Shown here: positions 25,799 through 33,494 of the stretch, piece after piece
Position numbering within the stretch: the stretch's first letter is position 1
Layout: every line of letters begins with the position of its first letter
Assembly: GCA_029259345.1 (NCBI GenBank)
Contig: JAPDIX010000006.1
Location: 1-34,941 of the forward strand
From: Archaeoglobi archaeon
Lineage (GTDB): Archaea; Halobacteriota; Archaeoglobi; Archaeoglobales; Archaeoglobaceae
DNA: 34,941 nucleotides
Direction of reading: 5' to 3'
The notes under the pieces: generated by a model
Database searches by the model: none
Seen by the model: only the letters and a program-made list of their open reading frames with translations
What the model was told of the DNA's origin: nothing
Made by a program: the position numbers and the translations under genes

Positions 25799-25815
25799 AT
25801 AGTAAGTAAGGCGAA

Positions 25816-26472
25816 ATGATAAAAAACTTGATGTCAAGTTGTAATGTGCTCAGGGCAGAACTTCACGTGCATTCTTCTATCAGCGATGGTAGAGATAATG
25901 TTAAAACCATCTTGAACGCTGTCATCTCGAAAAAGATAAATGTAGTATCCATAACAGACCACGATACCGTTCAGGGATCTCTTGAGGCTATTGAAGTTAC
26001 CGCGGAAGAGCGTCTTCCCATCAGAGTTATTCCCGGATGCGAGATAACAACCTCAAGTGGCCATCTGCTTGCTTACGGAATAGTAGAGGATGTTGAGCCA
26101 AAGATGAGTATGGAAGAAACGTGTGAAAGGGTAAGAGCTCTTGGAGGGGTTTGCTTTCTCGCCCACCCCTTCGACTTTATTCGTGGGGGAAGTTTAAGAA
26201 TTGCTGACTTCAAGGTCGTTGACGGAGTTGAGATCTTTAACTCCAAGAGCTACTTCAACTTTCTCGCAAAAAGATACGCAAAGAAATTCTCAAAACCCGG
26301 AATAGCTGGCAGTGATGCGCACTCTGCAAAATCGGTTGGTATGGCTATAACACTGCTGCCCGAAACACCTGATGTGCTGAGTTCACTTTTAACTGCAAGC
26401 TACAACGGCAGGAGAGCGTCGCTTAAGGAGAGATTAGCTTTTCTGCTATTTCAACTAAATCAACGACTTTGA
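25816..26472 (+). CDS. PHP-domain metal-dependent phosphoesterase
   Basis: Up to 218 residues. The polymerase-and-histidinol-phosphatase fold shows all four motifs: [47 protein letters not shown] with FLAHPFDF, and [13 protein letters not shown]. These histidines and aspartates bind two or three metal ions. Similar small archaeal proteins act on 3',5'-phosphoesters or short oligonucleotides, but the substrate here is unknown. The start is uncertain. ATG 25816 gives the longest protein; ATG 25831 ([13 protein letters not shown]) or GTG 25846 would put the first motif closer to the N-terminus, as is common. The last 50 bases overlap the convergent iron-sulfur protein gene. Confidence 0.88.
   Translation: MIKNLMSSCNVLRAELHVHSSISDGRDNVKTILNAVISKKINVVSITDHDTVQGSLEAIEVTAEERLPIRVIPGCEITTSSGHLLAYGIVEDVEPKMSMEETCERVRALGGVCFLAHPFDFIRGGSLRIADFKVVDGVEIFNSKSYFNFLAKRYAKKFSKPGIAGSDAHSAKSVGMAITLLPETPDVLSSLLTASYNGRRASLKERLAFLLFQLNQRL
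25819..25827 (-). promoter_or_regulatory. TATA-like box for the UPF0282 gene
   Basis: On the minus strand TTTTTTATC is centred 25 bp before the ATG at 25798. It lies inside the first codons of the divergent PHP gene if that gene starts at 25816, which argues for a later PHP start (25831 or 25846). Confidence 0.4.
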
Positions 26473-27529
26473 TTTTGTTTCCAAGTTTTTCCGCGGACTT
26501 TGAGAGGTGATACTCGCAGAAGGGACAGCAGGTTATAAGGTATTCTGCACCAGTATCCATCGCTTCCAGAACCCTCTGTTTACCGATTTCAAAAGATATC
26601 TCCTTAAACTGGCTCCTCAAACCGCCTCCAGCACCGCAGCAAAGTGAGTACTCTTTCGTCCTCTCCATTTCCACTAATTCTATGCCAAGCTTCCTTATAA
26701 CCTTTCTTGGCTCTTCATACATCCCCATGTGTCTTCCGAGATGGCAGGGGTCGTGATACGTTCCTCTAATCTTTTTCCCAATTTTCTCAAATCTGCCCAT
26801 TCTCTCAAGAATGGACACAGTGTGAATGACCTCTATGTTGAACTCAAGTCCTTTCTCTTCCGCAAACCTTGGATAATCGCGAGATATCGTTCTGTAACAT
26901 CCAGGACAGGAAGTTATTATTCTCTCTATCCCTGCCCTCTCCCAGTATTTTAGGTTCTTCTCGAACAGCTTTTCGAAGATATCCTTCTGCCCTGTTCTCA
27001 GAAATGGTGAACCGCAGCAGTATTCGTTTCTTCCAGCAATGGTAAATTCGATGCCAAGTTTGTTGAGGGCATTTGCAGTAGCTTTGGCAAGATTTTGCAG
27101 TTTGAAACTTGCTGTACAACCCGCAAAATAAAGAGTTTTTGACGGTTTAATCTCGAAATTAGCCCACTCATCTCTCCTATCCTGATCTCCACTGTATGGA
27201 TTAAAGTATCTGTAGGTAATTTCTTTAAGCTTTTTGTGGACAGAGAGAGGTGCGTATCCGTTCTTAGACATTAAATATCTCAGTTCCTCCCAGAAGTCAA
27301 TTAAGGGTAGATCAATCGGACATACCTCCTCACACAACCCGCAGACGGAACACTTGAATATGTCCTTTACAGTCCTCGCATCAATTTTAATATCCCCATT
27401 CAGAAAAGAGAGGGCAATCTGGATCTTTCCTCTCGGTGATACAGACTCCCAGCCATCAATGCGGTAAGTTGGGCAGACGTTACAGTATCCGCACCTGCTA
27501 CACCTTGCCGCTATTTCTTGGATATTCAT
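26423..27529 (-). CDS. GlcF/HdrD-like iron-sulfur protein with two CCG domains
   Basis: The 368-residue protein has two N-terminal [4Fe-4S] motifs, CSRCGYCNVCPTYR and CSVCGLCEEVCPIDL. Two cysteine-rich CCG domains follow: YFAGCTASF...NEYCCGSPFLR...ITSCPGCYRTI, and TYHDPCHLGRHMGMY...YSLCCGAGGGLRS...ITCCPFCEYHLSK. This is the layout of glycolate oxidase subunit F, LutA/LldE-type and HdrD-type proteins, which carry electrons from a flavoprotein to a membrane or disulfide acceptor. It overlaps the FAD subunit gene by ATGA, so the two form an oxidoreductase. The second CCG motif is nearly the same as in DsrK, so interaction with a similar acceptor is possible. The convergent PHP gene overlaps its 3' end. 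Confidence 0.88.
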   Translation of the reverse strand: MNIQEIAARCSRCGYCNVCPTYRIDGWESVSPRGKIQIALSFLNGDIKIDARTVKDIFKCSVCGLCEEVCPIDLPLIDFWEELRYLMSKNGYAPLSVHKKLKEITYRYFNPYSGDQDRRDEWANFEIKPSKTLYFAGCTASFKLQNLAKATANALNKLGIEFTIAGRNEYCCGSPFLRTGQKDIFEKLFEKNLKYWERAGIERIITSCPGCYRTISRDYPRFAEEKGLEFNIEVIHTVSILERMGRFEKIGKKIRGTYHDPCHLGRHMGMYEEPRKVIRKLGIELVEMERTKEYSLCCGAGGGLRSQFKEISFEIGKQRVLEAMDTGAEYLITCCPFCEYHLSKSAEKLGNKIKVVDLVEIAEKLISP

Positions 27530-28737
27530 GGTACCATCTCCGCGAGCCTTACTAGCTTAGAAATCGCATTACCCTGTATTGCTTTTCCGGGATTCAGCAG
27601 GTTCTCAGGATCAACAGCCTTCTTATAGTCTGCAGCATCTTTATCAAGGATTTTCTTGTGAGGAAACAGCATACCTGTCGCGTATGTTCTCCCACCATAT
27701 TTCTCAGCCATTTTTATGAATTTTACAGCCTTCAAAGCTGTGCTGTAGTATCCTCTTTCCGGAAGAATTCCAAGCATTACCACACAGTCTTGGGCAAATA
27801 TCGCCTCAACCGCAAGCTTATCCACTTTTTGATAGAACTCCGGTGCAGTTTCGTAGGGCAATACCGCCTCTGTGAAAACTATGTTGGTATCCTTTGCAGC
27901 TTTAAGCAGGTAAAATCTCCTGCTCCAGAGTATATTACCAAGCTCGACATCAAAATCTAACTCTGATTTCTGATCTTCAAAGCTCAATAAAAGTGAGTCT
28001 GAATCTCCACAACCAAGCATCTTACCCAAATTTCTGTTCACGTAAGATGCATGATATGCCCCTTCTATAAGATCGAGAGAGTCTTTGAAGCTGCATTTAA
28101 CACCATAGTTACTTGGCTCTCCGCCCTCTCTTACTCTTAGGCAGACTCTGAGTATCAGCCCTGTTGTTCCAAACAACCCGACATAATATTTCAGCTCATC
28201 TCCCTTAACCCTCTTCACACCATCAAAATCTGCAACCTCGATCCACTCAACATTCTTTCCTATATCACCATACTTCAGACTTCCAACCCCGTAACCACCC
28301 TGTGCTATCCAACCCCCAACGGTTGATGCTGGTGCACTGGTTGGATATACTCTAAGTGCGTAGCCAGCCTTTTTAAGCTCCTTTTCAAGGTCAAGCCACA
28401 CCACACCACTTTCCGCAACAACGCATCCATTTTTAATTTCAAAGCTGTTCATTCTCGAAAAATCAATGACTATACATTTTTTGAGCGTCGTGGCACCACC
28501 GTAGGCTGAAGTTGCCGCACCTCGTGGAACTACTGGAATTTTAAACCTTCTGCTAACTTCAAGTACCGCCAGAACCTCCTCATCGTTTTCAGGCTGGACA
28601 ATACAGACAGGATATTTTATAAATCTTTTCAGAAAAGGAGAAATCTCGATAAAATCCTGTGAGTACAGCATTCTTTGGATAGGATGAAAATCATATCTTC
28701 TAACAGAACGTGATAATTCCATTTTAAATGAATCCAT
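27526..28737 (-). CDS. GlcD-like FAD-linked oxidase
   Basis: The 403-residue flavoprotein is of the FAD_binding_4 (VAO/PCMH) family. The FAD region is PVCIVQPENDEEVLAVLEVS, FKIPVVPRGAATSAYGGATT, then CVVAESGVVWLDLEKELKKA and TSAPASTVGGWIAQGGYGVG with SLKYGDIGKNVEW. The C-terminal end KKAVDPENLLNPGKAIQG is the family signature. It probably oxidises a 2-hydroxy acid such as lactate or glycolate, or an acyl/alkyl substrate. The region between about residues 210 and 330 is shorter and less conserved than in GlcD (usually about 460-500 residues), so the substrate is uncertain. A TATA-like AAAGTTTTTAG lies about 25 bp upstream. It forms a two-gene operon with the CCG protein. Confidence 0.88.
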   Translation of the reverse strand: MDSFKMELSRSVRRYDFHPIQRMLYSQDFIEISPFLKRFIKYPVCIVQPENDEEVLAVLEVSRRFKIPVVPRGAATSAYGGATTLKKCIVIDFSRMNSFEIKNGCVVAESGVVWLDLEKELKKAGYALRVYPTSAPASTVGGWIAQGGYGVGSLKYGDIGKNVEWIEVADFDGVKRVKGDELKYYVGLFGTTGLILRVCLRVREGGEPSNYGVKCSFKDSLDLIEGAYHASYVNRNLGKMLGCGDSDSLLLSFEDQKSELDFDVELGNILWSRRFYLLKAAKDTNIVFTEAVLPYETAPEFYQKVDKLAVEAIFAQDCVVMLGILPERGYYSTALKAVKFIKMAEKYGGRTYATGMLFPHKKILDKDAADYKKAVDPENLLNPGKAIQGNAISKLVRLAEMVP

Positions 28738-28757
28738 GATGAGAATTGGCTTCCAAA

Positions 28758-28766
28758 CTAAAAACT
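28758..28766 (-). promoter_or_regulatory. TATA-like box for the GlcD/GlcF-like operon
   Basis: The minus strand reads AAGTTTTTAG around this site, about 25 bp before the ATG at 28737. No ribosome site is present, so the transcript is probably leaderless. Confidence 0.4.
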
Positions 28767-28850
28767 TTTTGTGAAAATGATTTATTGTTTATAATATCTT
28801 CCCTAACAGCTTTTACAAAAAAAACATTAATCTTCTGGCCAACCAGGACC

Positions 28851-29978
28851 ATGTATCTTGACTTAAGAACTAAACTTGCAGACCACCTTAGAAGAGCAAG
28901 TTACAGAGTTGTCTCACCCTTTAAGGTTCCTGTAGGGTGGGTAGACATCGGAATTCTCAGAAAAAGGATTGGGATTGACATACTTGCCGGAAGTTATGAA
29001 TCATGCGTTGAAAGACTTACATCATACCCTTTCCGCGAAATTTACGTAATAGGGGACTGTGAGGGGTGCACATCTCTTGAGGAGTTCTGCAAGAGTTTTA
29101 AAATTGAAGTCCCATCTGAGAGTTTTGAAGAGCTTGGGAATCCGAGCATGCAGGTTAAGGCGATAGAAGACTCTCTTGCCTATCTTTACATAGTCAGAGA
29201 AGTTTATGAGAAGGACATCAGCTATAATCCGCTCAAAACCTCCATCGCAGACCTGAAAATGCTTGGTTTCGTCACCTCATCCTCCAAACCCAAGCTAAAG
29301 CCAGAAATGTTCGCATCTCTAACTCATGAAGGTTTTGCAGCGTCGAAGAAAGTCGTTCTAAGAAGGATTATGAGGAACGAGGAGGAACTTAGGAAGCTGG
29401 CTGAGAGTCCAAGAAACTATATTATAGCTCTCGGAATTTCCGAATCACTTGCTGTGAGAAGTATACACGAAAAACCAGAAGATTACAGCCTAAAATCTCT
29501 TTTAAACTTTATGAAAAAGTTTCCTCTCGAAGAGATGGGATACACTAACGAGGTTCATCCAAAAACACTTCTCTGTCAGTTCATCGTGAATTCTGTTTTG
29601 AATGACGATGCAATTGAATTTGTTAGAAGGCTAAGCAAAATGGGTCTTGCATTCAAGATAAAGTCCTACACCCCCTACGGTTATGAGATGGGTGAAGAAT
29701 ACCGAGTTGCAAGAGAGGCTGTTGAGGCAATTCTCAAATTCGGCTATGCAGAGATACCGCGCGAAGTGATTGGAGAGTTTCTCGCTGCAACATACCCTCT
29801 GAGGCACTCGGACATTTATCCCATTCTCAACCAAGCCGGACAGCATCTTTTCAAGGCTGAGGAAGAGGGGTTATGCAGAATTGATGGAACAAAAATCACG
29901 CTCGGAGAAAAATTTTCTGAGTATGCAAGAGTCAGACTCGCGATGATCTTGGAGAGGATTATTGGAAATCTCTCTTGA
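28851..29978 (+). CDS. Unrecognised archaeal protein, possible nuclease-like fold plus winged helix
   Basis: A 375-residue protein I cannot assign. The N-terminal 90 residues (MYLDLRTKLADHLRRASYRV, then VPVGWVDIGILRKRIGIDIL and REIYVIGDCEGCTSLEEFCK) have the alternating pattern of restriction-endonuclease-like folds, although the usual E-x-K is missing (IDILAG). A middle part near residues 120-190 (YNPLKTSIADLKMLGFVTSS, LTHEGFAAS) looks like a winged helix, and another appears near the C-terminus (EEEGLCRIDGTKITLGEKF). The frame opens at 28746, but I prefer the ATG at 28851, 23 bp after a TATA-like CATTAATC. It is divergent from the GlcD/GlcF-like pair and overlaps the next convergent gene by 20 bases. 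DNA binding or regulation of that pair is speculative. Confidence 0.6.
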   Translation: MYLDLRTKLADHLRRASYRVVSPFKVPVGWVDIGILRKRIGIDILAGSYESCVERLTSYPFREIYVIGDCEGCTSLEEFCKSFKIEVPSESFEELGNPSMQVKAIEDSLAYLYIVREVYEKDISYNPLKTSIADLKMLGFVTSSSKPKLKPEMFASLTHEGFAASKKVVLRRIMRNEEELRKLAESPRNYIIALGISESLAVRSIHEKPEDYSLKSLLNFMKKFPLEEMGYTNEVHPKTLLCQFIVNSVLNDDAIEFVRRLSKMGLAFKIKSYTPYGYEMGEEYRVAREAVEAILKFGYAEIPREVIGEFLAATYPLRHSDIYPILNQAGQHLFKAEEEGLCRIDGTKITLGEKFSEYARVRLAMILERIIGNLS

Positions 29979-31170
29979 CTTCCTCCGCAACCTCAAGCCC
30001 CGCCCTTATGCTCCCGTTCATACTCCTCTCTGGATAGTTTGGCTTTGAGGTCATTCCGGCTACGTAAAAACCATCTGTAACCTTGTAAGGTATTATTTTT
30101 TTCCTGTATCCCTTCTCGTAGATTTGGCCACTGTATTTCGCCTTGAAGATCCGTATCCATTGGATATCTTTCCCATCCATGCCAAGTTTTCGCAGATCGG
30201 AAAGGAAGAGTTTCGCAATTTCATCCTCACCCATGCCGAAGAGTTTTCCTTCCGGTGTTGAGTAGCTTGCGAGGTACATGAGATGTATTCCGTAGTCTTC
30301 AAAGGGCATGAAGTTCGTGTGCTCAATCACAGCCCCGAAGCTCATTTTGTCTGCAATGTTCGTCCAGTATATGTTCTCGGTTAAGTTTCTATCAGCACCG
30401 ACGAGAGCACAGACTGAACTCTGGTACTTAATCTCAGGGAGACCAAGCCGGTATCTTAACTTCCCAAGCTCAGGTATAGGGGCGGTGAAAATGACAGCAT
30501 CGAATGGCTCACCGTTCACCTCCCACCTTGCCCCTTTTTTGATTTTTGCTCTCTCCCTCACAATCTCAAGACCCTCCGCCATTTTCTCAATCAGCTGGTA
30601 AAAACCGTGCCTTATATAGCCTATTTCCTCTCCAGAATACTTTCTGTTGCTCCTTATTGCCACCCTACCGAGCAACCATGCGTAGCTTACCTCCGTGGCG
30701 TTTTCACCGAATTTTGACCTTAAAAGGGGCATGAAGAACTTTTCAAGAAGTTTCTCTCCAAGCTCATTTCTTATTCCCTCCACAGCCCCGATATCATCGA
30801 AATATTCATAGTTCAGCTTTCTGCTCCGTATCGTAAATTTTGCGAGCTTTATTTTATCAATCAGACTCATGCGAGGATATCTGAGTATTTCAAAAGGTGT
30901 GTTCAAAGGATAAATTTTGCCAGCAACAGCAAATCCAGTTCTGGCGGTTTTCCAGACCAATTTAAGGCCACTTCTCTTTATTTCTTCAATTAAATAGTGG
31001 TCATCACGAAAGCAGTGATGATAGAATTTCTCAATTTTGAAGCTATCACCCCAAGATGCCACCAGCCCCCCAATTTCATAAGGCTCAAAAACCCTCACAT
31101 CAGCATATTCTGCAAGCTCTTTCGCTGCCTTCAGTCCTGTAAGCCCTCCTCCAACTACTGCAATTTTCAT
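29959..31170 (-). CDS. FAD-dependent amine-oxidase-like oxidoreductase
   Basis: 403 residues from the ATG at 31170, where the FAD-binding motif MKIAVVGGGLTGLKAAKELA (GxGxxG) begins immediately. It continues with VRVFEPYEIGGLVASWGDSF, FYHHCFRDDHYLIEEIKRSG, a substrate-domain region and the C-terminal FAD-contact segment KVTDGFYVAGMTSKPNYPER followed by SMNGSIRAGLEVAEE. It resembles the protoporphyrinogen-oxidase/UDP-galactopyranose-mutase/phytoene-desaturase superfamily, often annotated as a generic NAD(P)/FAD-dependent oxidoreductase. The upstream 14 codons (to 31212) are not used because an ATAAAAAA box (31193-31200) lies 26 bp before 31170. The 3' end overlaps the convergent unknown gene. 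No specific substrate is supported. Confidence 0.8.
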   Translation of the reverse strand: MKIAVVGGGLTGLKAAKELAEYADVRVFEPYEIGGLVASWGDSFKIEKFYHHCFRDDHYLIEEIKRSGLKLVWKTARTGFAVAGKIYPLNTPFEILRYPRMSLIDKIKLAKFTIRSRKLNYEYFDDIGAVEGIRNELGEKLLEKFFMPLLRSKFGENATEVSYAWLLGRVAIRSNRKYSGEEIGYIRHGFYQLIEKMAEGLEIVRERAKIKKGARWEVNGEPFDAVIFTAPIPELGKLRYRLGLPEIKYQSSVCALVGADRNLTENIYWTNIADKMSFGAVIEHTNFMPFEDYGIHLMYLASYSTPEGKLFGMGEDEIAKLFLSDLRKLGMDGKDIQWIRIFKAKYSGQIYEKGYRKKIIPYKVTDGFYVAGMTSKPNYPERSMNGSIRAGLEVAEEVKRDFQ

Positions 31171-31192
31171 CTGCCCTGAATTTGCACGAGGG

Positions 31193-31200
31193 ATAAAAAA
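31193..31200 (-). promoter_or_regulatory. TATA box for the FAD oxidoreductase gene
   Basis: The minus strand reads TTTTTTAT, centred 26 bp before the ATG at 31170. This supports a leaderless message and the shorter protein. Confidence 0.5.
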
Positions 31201-31213
31201 TTCACCCCACACC

Positions 31214-31221
31214 TATATATA
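31214..31221 (+). promoter_or_regulatory. TATA box for the DsbA-like gene
   Basis: TATATATA is centred about 26 bp before the ATG at 31244. The motif is symmetrical and could also bind TBP for the opposite strand. A leaderless message beginning at MKDLALG is predicted, which argues against the GTG at 31235. Confidence 0.6.
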
Positions 31222-31243
31222 CCCCTACAATGATGTGGGATTT

Positions 31244-32173
31244 ATGAAGGATTTGGCACTGGGAATAGTGATCGGTCTTATCGTGGGAGCTATGGTTGGA
31301 TACGTCGTTGTAGGAACGCAAAATCCCACACCTCAGGCTTGTGAGGCAAATCTACCGAGCGCTGACTTTGATAAAACTCTCGAGAAAGCTGTTGAGAAGA
31401 TTAACTCAATGATTCACACGGATTATCCCGATGTTAACGTAAGAGTTACAAATACTCAGCCTTATGGTGAAATATACCTTCTGAATTTTGAGTTTTACAA
31501 CGATAATGGTCCACTTGCAACTCAATCATTTTTCATGACGGCTAACGGCTCAATGTTACTACTCAACGATCCGAAATGTATCGTTACCTTGTCAGAGCAG
31601 GAAACCAACGGTGAAACAGGAGGTGAAACAGGAGATGGAGAGAATAGAATAAACGTCAGTGTGGATGATGATCCATCCATAGGCCCTGCGGACGCAAAGG
31701 TTGTCATTGTTGAGTTCAGTGACTATACATGCCCCTTCTGTGCAAGATTTGCAAACGAAGTTGAGAGTAAGTTGCTTGAGAACTATGGAGATAAAATCAG
31801 GTTTGTATACAGGGATTTTCCTGTGCACGGGAACATTGCCTACAAAGCTGCTGAAGCGGCAAACTGTGCAGGGGAGCAGGACAAATACTGGGAATTCCAT
31901 AGAATACTCTACCAGAATCAAAGAGAGTGGATGTCCAACACCTCTATGCTATATTCATATGCCGAACAGCTTGGCCTGAACGTAACAGCCTTTAAAGTGT
32001 GTCTGGATTCCGGCAAATACAAATTAGAGGTTGAAAAGGACTTTCAGGATGGGATGAGCTATGGTGTTACTGGCACTCCGACTTTCTTCATCAATGGCAA
32101 AAAGGTTGTTGGAATTAATCCAAACAAGCCATACGAGGAGTTCGCCAAGCTGATTGACCAAGAGCTTCAATAA
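31244..32173 (+). CDS. Membrane-anchored DsbA-like thiol oxidoreductase
   Basis: The 309-residue protein has an N-terminal signal anchor (DLALGIVIGLIVGAMVGYVV), so the rest lies outside the cytoplasm. Residues 30-115 form an unassigned domain with two cysteines (QACEANL and DPKCIVTL) that could pair. A Gly/Glu linker (NGETGGETGDGE) joins it to a DsbA/thioredoxin-type domain with the active site FSDYTCPFCARFANEVESKL, then RFVYRDFPVHGNIAYKAAEA and the cis-proline loop GVTGTPTFFINGKKVVGIN. It probably forms or shuffles disulfides in exported proteins, and might serve the cysteine-rich DsrO and DsrJ subunits. A two-cysteine N-terminal domain on a DsbA chain is common in archaea but not characterised. 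The start is set by a TATA box 26 bp upstream. Confidence 0.88.
   Translation: MKDLALGIVIGLIVGAMVGYVVVGTQNPTPQACEANLPSADFDKTLEKAVEKINSMIHTDYPDVNVRVTNTQPYGEIYLLNFEFYNDNGPLATQSFFMTANGSMLLLNDPKCIVTLSEQETNGETGGETGDGENRINVSVDDDPSIGPADAKVVIVEFSDYTCPFCARFANEVESKLLENYGDKIRFVYRDFPVHGNIAYKAAEAANCAGEQDKYWEFHRILYQNQREWMSNTSMLYSYAEQLGLNVTAFKVCLDSGKYKLEVEKDFQDGMSYGVTGTPTFFINGKKVVGINPNKPYEEFAKLIDQELQ
31610..31633 (+). repeat. Two tandem 12-bp repeats in the DsbA-like linker
   Basis: GGTGAAACAGGA occurs twice in direct succession and encodes the linker repeat GETG-GETG. The copies are identical, so slippage could change the linker length by four residues without a frameshift. Confidence 0.7.
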
Positions 32174-32203
32174 CTCGAACAGCTTTTCAAGTTTCTTAAA
32201 AAA

Positions 32204-32211
32204 TTTTATTT
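32204..32211 (+). promoter_or_regulatory. TATA box for the UbiD-family gene
   Basis: TTTTATTT is centred about 26 bp before the ATG at 32233, following the stop of the DsbA-like gene by about 30 bases. No ribosome site is present. The T runs before it may also terminate the upstream transcript. Confidence 0.4.
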
Positions 32212-32232
32212 GTTTTAAATCCACATCAGAAT

Positions 32233-33468
32233 ATGAACCTCAGAGATGCAATCTCCACCACAAATCCTGCAATCTTTGATGATGAGTTGAGTCACGACAA
32301 AGTAACGAGCTTTCTCAAATCAAAAAATATTCTCGACAAGCCCGTAATTCTTAACGTTGAGGGTAAGAAAGTTGCAAAAAATTTCGTAGCCTCGAGAGAA
32401 GTTCTCGGTAAGTATATAGGTGTTGACGCGTACAGTGTTGCCAAAGAATTGTCCAAAATTGAGAATAGAGAAGCTGAAATTACTATTGAAAATTTCTCAA
32501 AGCTCGGCTTGAGAAAGGTCAGAGTAGACCTTAACGCGCTGCCAATCCTGAAGTACTATCCAAAGGACGGTGGAAGATACATCACAGCCGGAGTTGTGAT
32601 TGCAAAAGGAGAGCACTACAACGCCAGCATACACCGGATGATGGTTCTGGACGAGTCGTCTGCTGCAATCCGTCTTGTACCACCGAGACACACATACCTG
32701 ATGTGGAAAGATGCGGTTGAGAGGGGGGAAGAGCTTGAGGTTGCTGTAACAATTGGAGTTCACCCCCTTTTCCTCCTTGCCTCATCCACGAGGGTTCCGG
32801 TAGGGGAGGAGTTCAACTACGCTTCGAAGCTTATGAACGGACTGAAACTTTACAGGAAAGGTGACCTGCTTGTTCCAGACTCAGAAATAGTTCTCTTTGG
32901 TAGAATAACCGCCGAAAGGGTTAGCGAGGGCCCATTTGTAGATATCACTGGCACGTATGACAAGGTGAGGGATGAACCCAAACTCGTCTTCGATGAAATG
33001 CATGTCAAAGATGACTTCATCTACTACTCTATCACTCCCGGCAGCATGGAGCATCAGATGCTTATGGGGGTTCCATATGAGCCAGTAATTTACAAATTCG
33101 TCTCCAATGTTTGCAAGGTTAAGAGTGTGGCGATGACTCCCGGAAGCTTCCATTACTTCCACTGCATAGTTCAGATAGAGAAAAAATCGGAGGGGGATGC
33201 GAAGAATGCAATTCTTGCCGCTCTTGCAGCAAATCCCAGCATGAAGGGTGTTATTGTGGTTGATGAAGATGTAGATATTCTCAACTACAAAGACATCGAA
33301 TTCGCCATATCAACGAGGTTTCAGCCGGATAAGGACTTTATCGCTATAAAAGGGGCAAGAGGTAGCAGCCTCGACCCATCAGCAGAGGAGACCACCTCAA
33401 AATGGGGCATAGATGCTACAATGCCGCTTGGGGAGGAAGAGAAGTTTAGAAGGATTGATAAGGATTAA
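32233..33468 (+). CDS. UbiD-family decarboxylase
   Basis: The 411-residue protein belongs to the prenylated-FMN-dependent UbiD family of reversible decarboxylases. Family features include GGRYITAGVVIAKG, NASIHRMMVLDESSAAIRLV (the Arg and neighbouring residues bind prFMN and metal), LEVAVTIGVHPLFLLASSTR, and the acidic motif TAERVSEGPFVDITGTYD. The C-terminal end PLGEEEKFRRIDKD also fits. At this length, and in an archaeon lacking ubiquinone, the likely roles are anhydromevalonate-5-phosphate decarboxylase of the archaeal mevalonate pathway, or menaquinone/aromatic acid metabolism; the sequence alone cannot separate these. The mature cofactor would need a UbiX prenyltransferase, which is not in the window. 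The gene is followed 26 bases later by the polyferredoxin. Confidence 0.9.
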   Translation: MNLRDAISTTNPAIFDDELSHDKVTSFLKSKNILDKPVILNVEGKKVAKNFVASREVLGKYIGVDAYSVAKELSKIENREAEITIENFSKLGLRKVRVDLNALPILKYYPKDGGRYITAGVVIAKGEHYNASIHRMMVLDESSAAIRLVPPRHTYLMWKDAVERGEELEVAVTIGVHPLFLLASSTRVPVGEEFNYASKLMNGLKLYRKGDLLVPDSEIVLFGRITAERVSEGPFVDITGTYDKVRDEPKLVFDEMHVKDDFIYYSITPGSMEHQMLMGVPYEPVIYKFVSNVCKVKSVAMTPGSFHYFHCIVQIEKKSEGDAKNAILAALAANPSMKGVIVVDEDVDILNYKDIEFAISTRFQPDKDFIAIKGARGSSLDPSAEETTSKWGIDATMPLGEEEKFRRIDKD

Positions 33469-33494
33469 AAACCATATCAGAAAAGGTTAGGAAA

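Noticed and set aside
28746-28850. N-terminal extension of the unassigned 375-residue protein
   Set aside because: These 35 codons cover the promoter area of the divergent GlcD-like gene. The ATG at 28851 fits a TATA-like box better and starts a compact domain.
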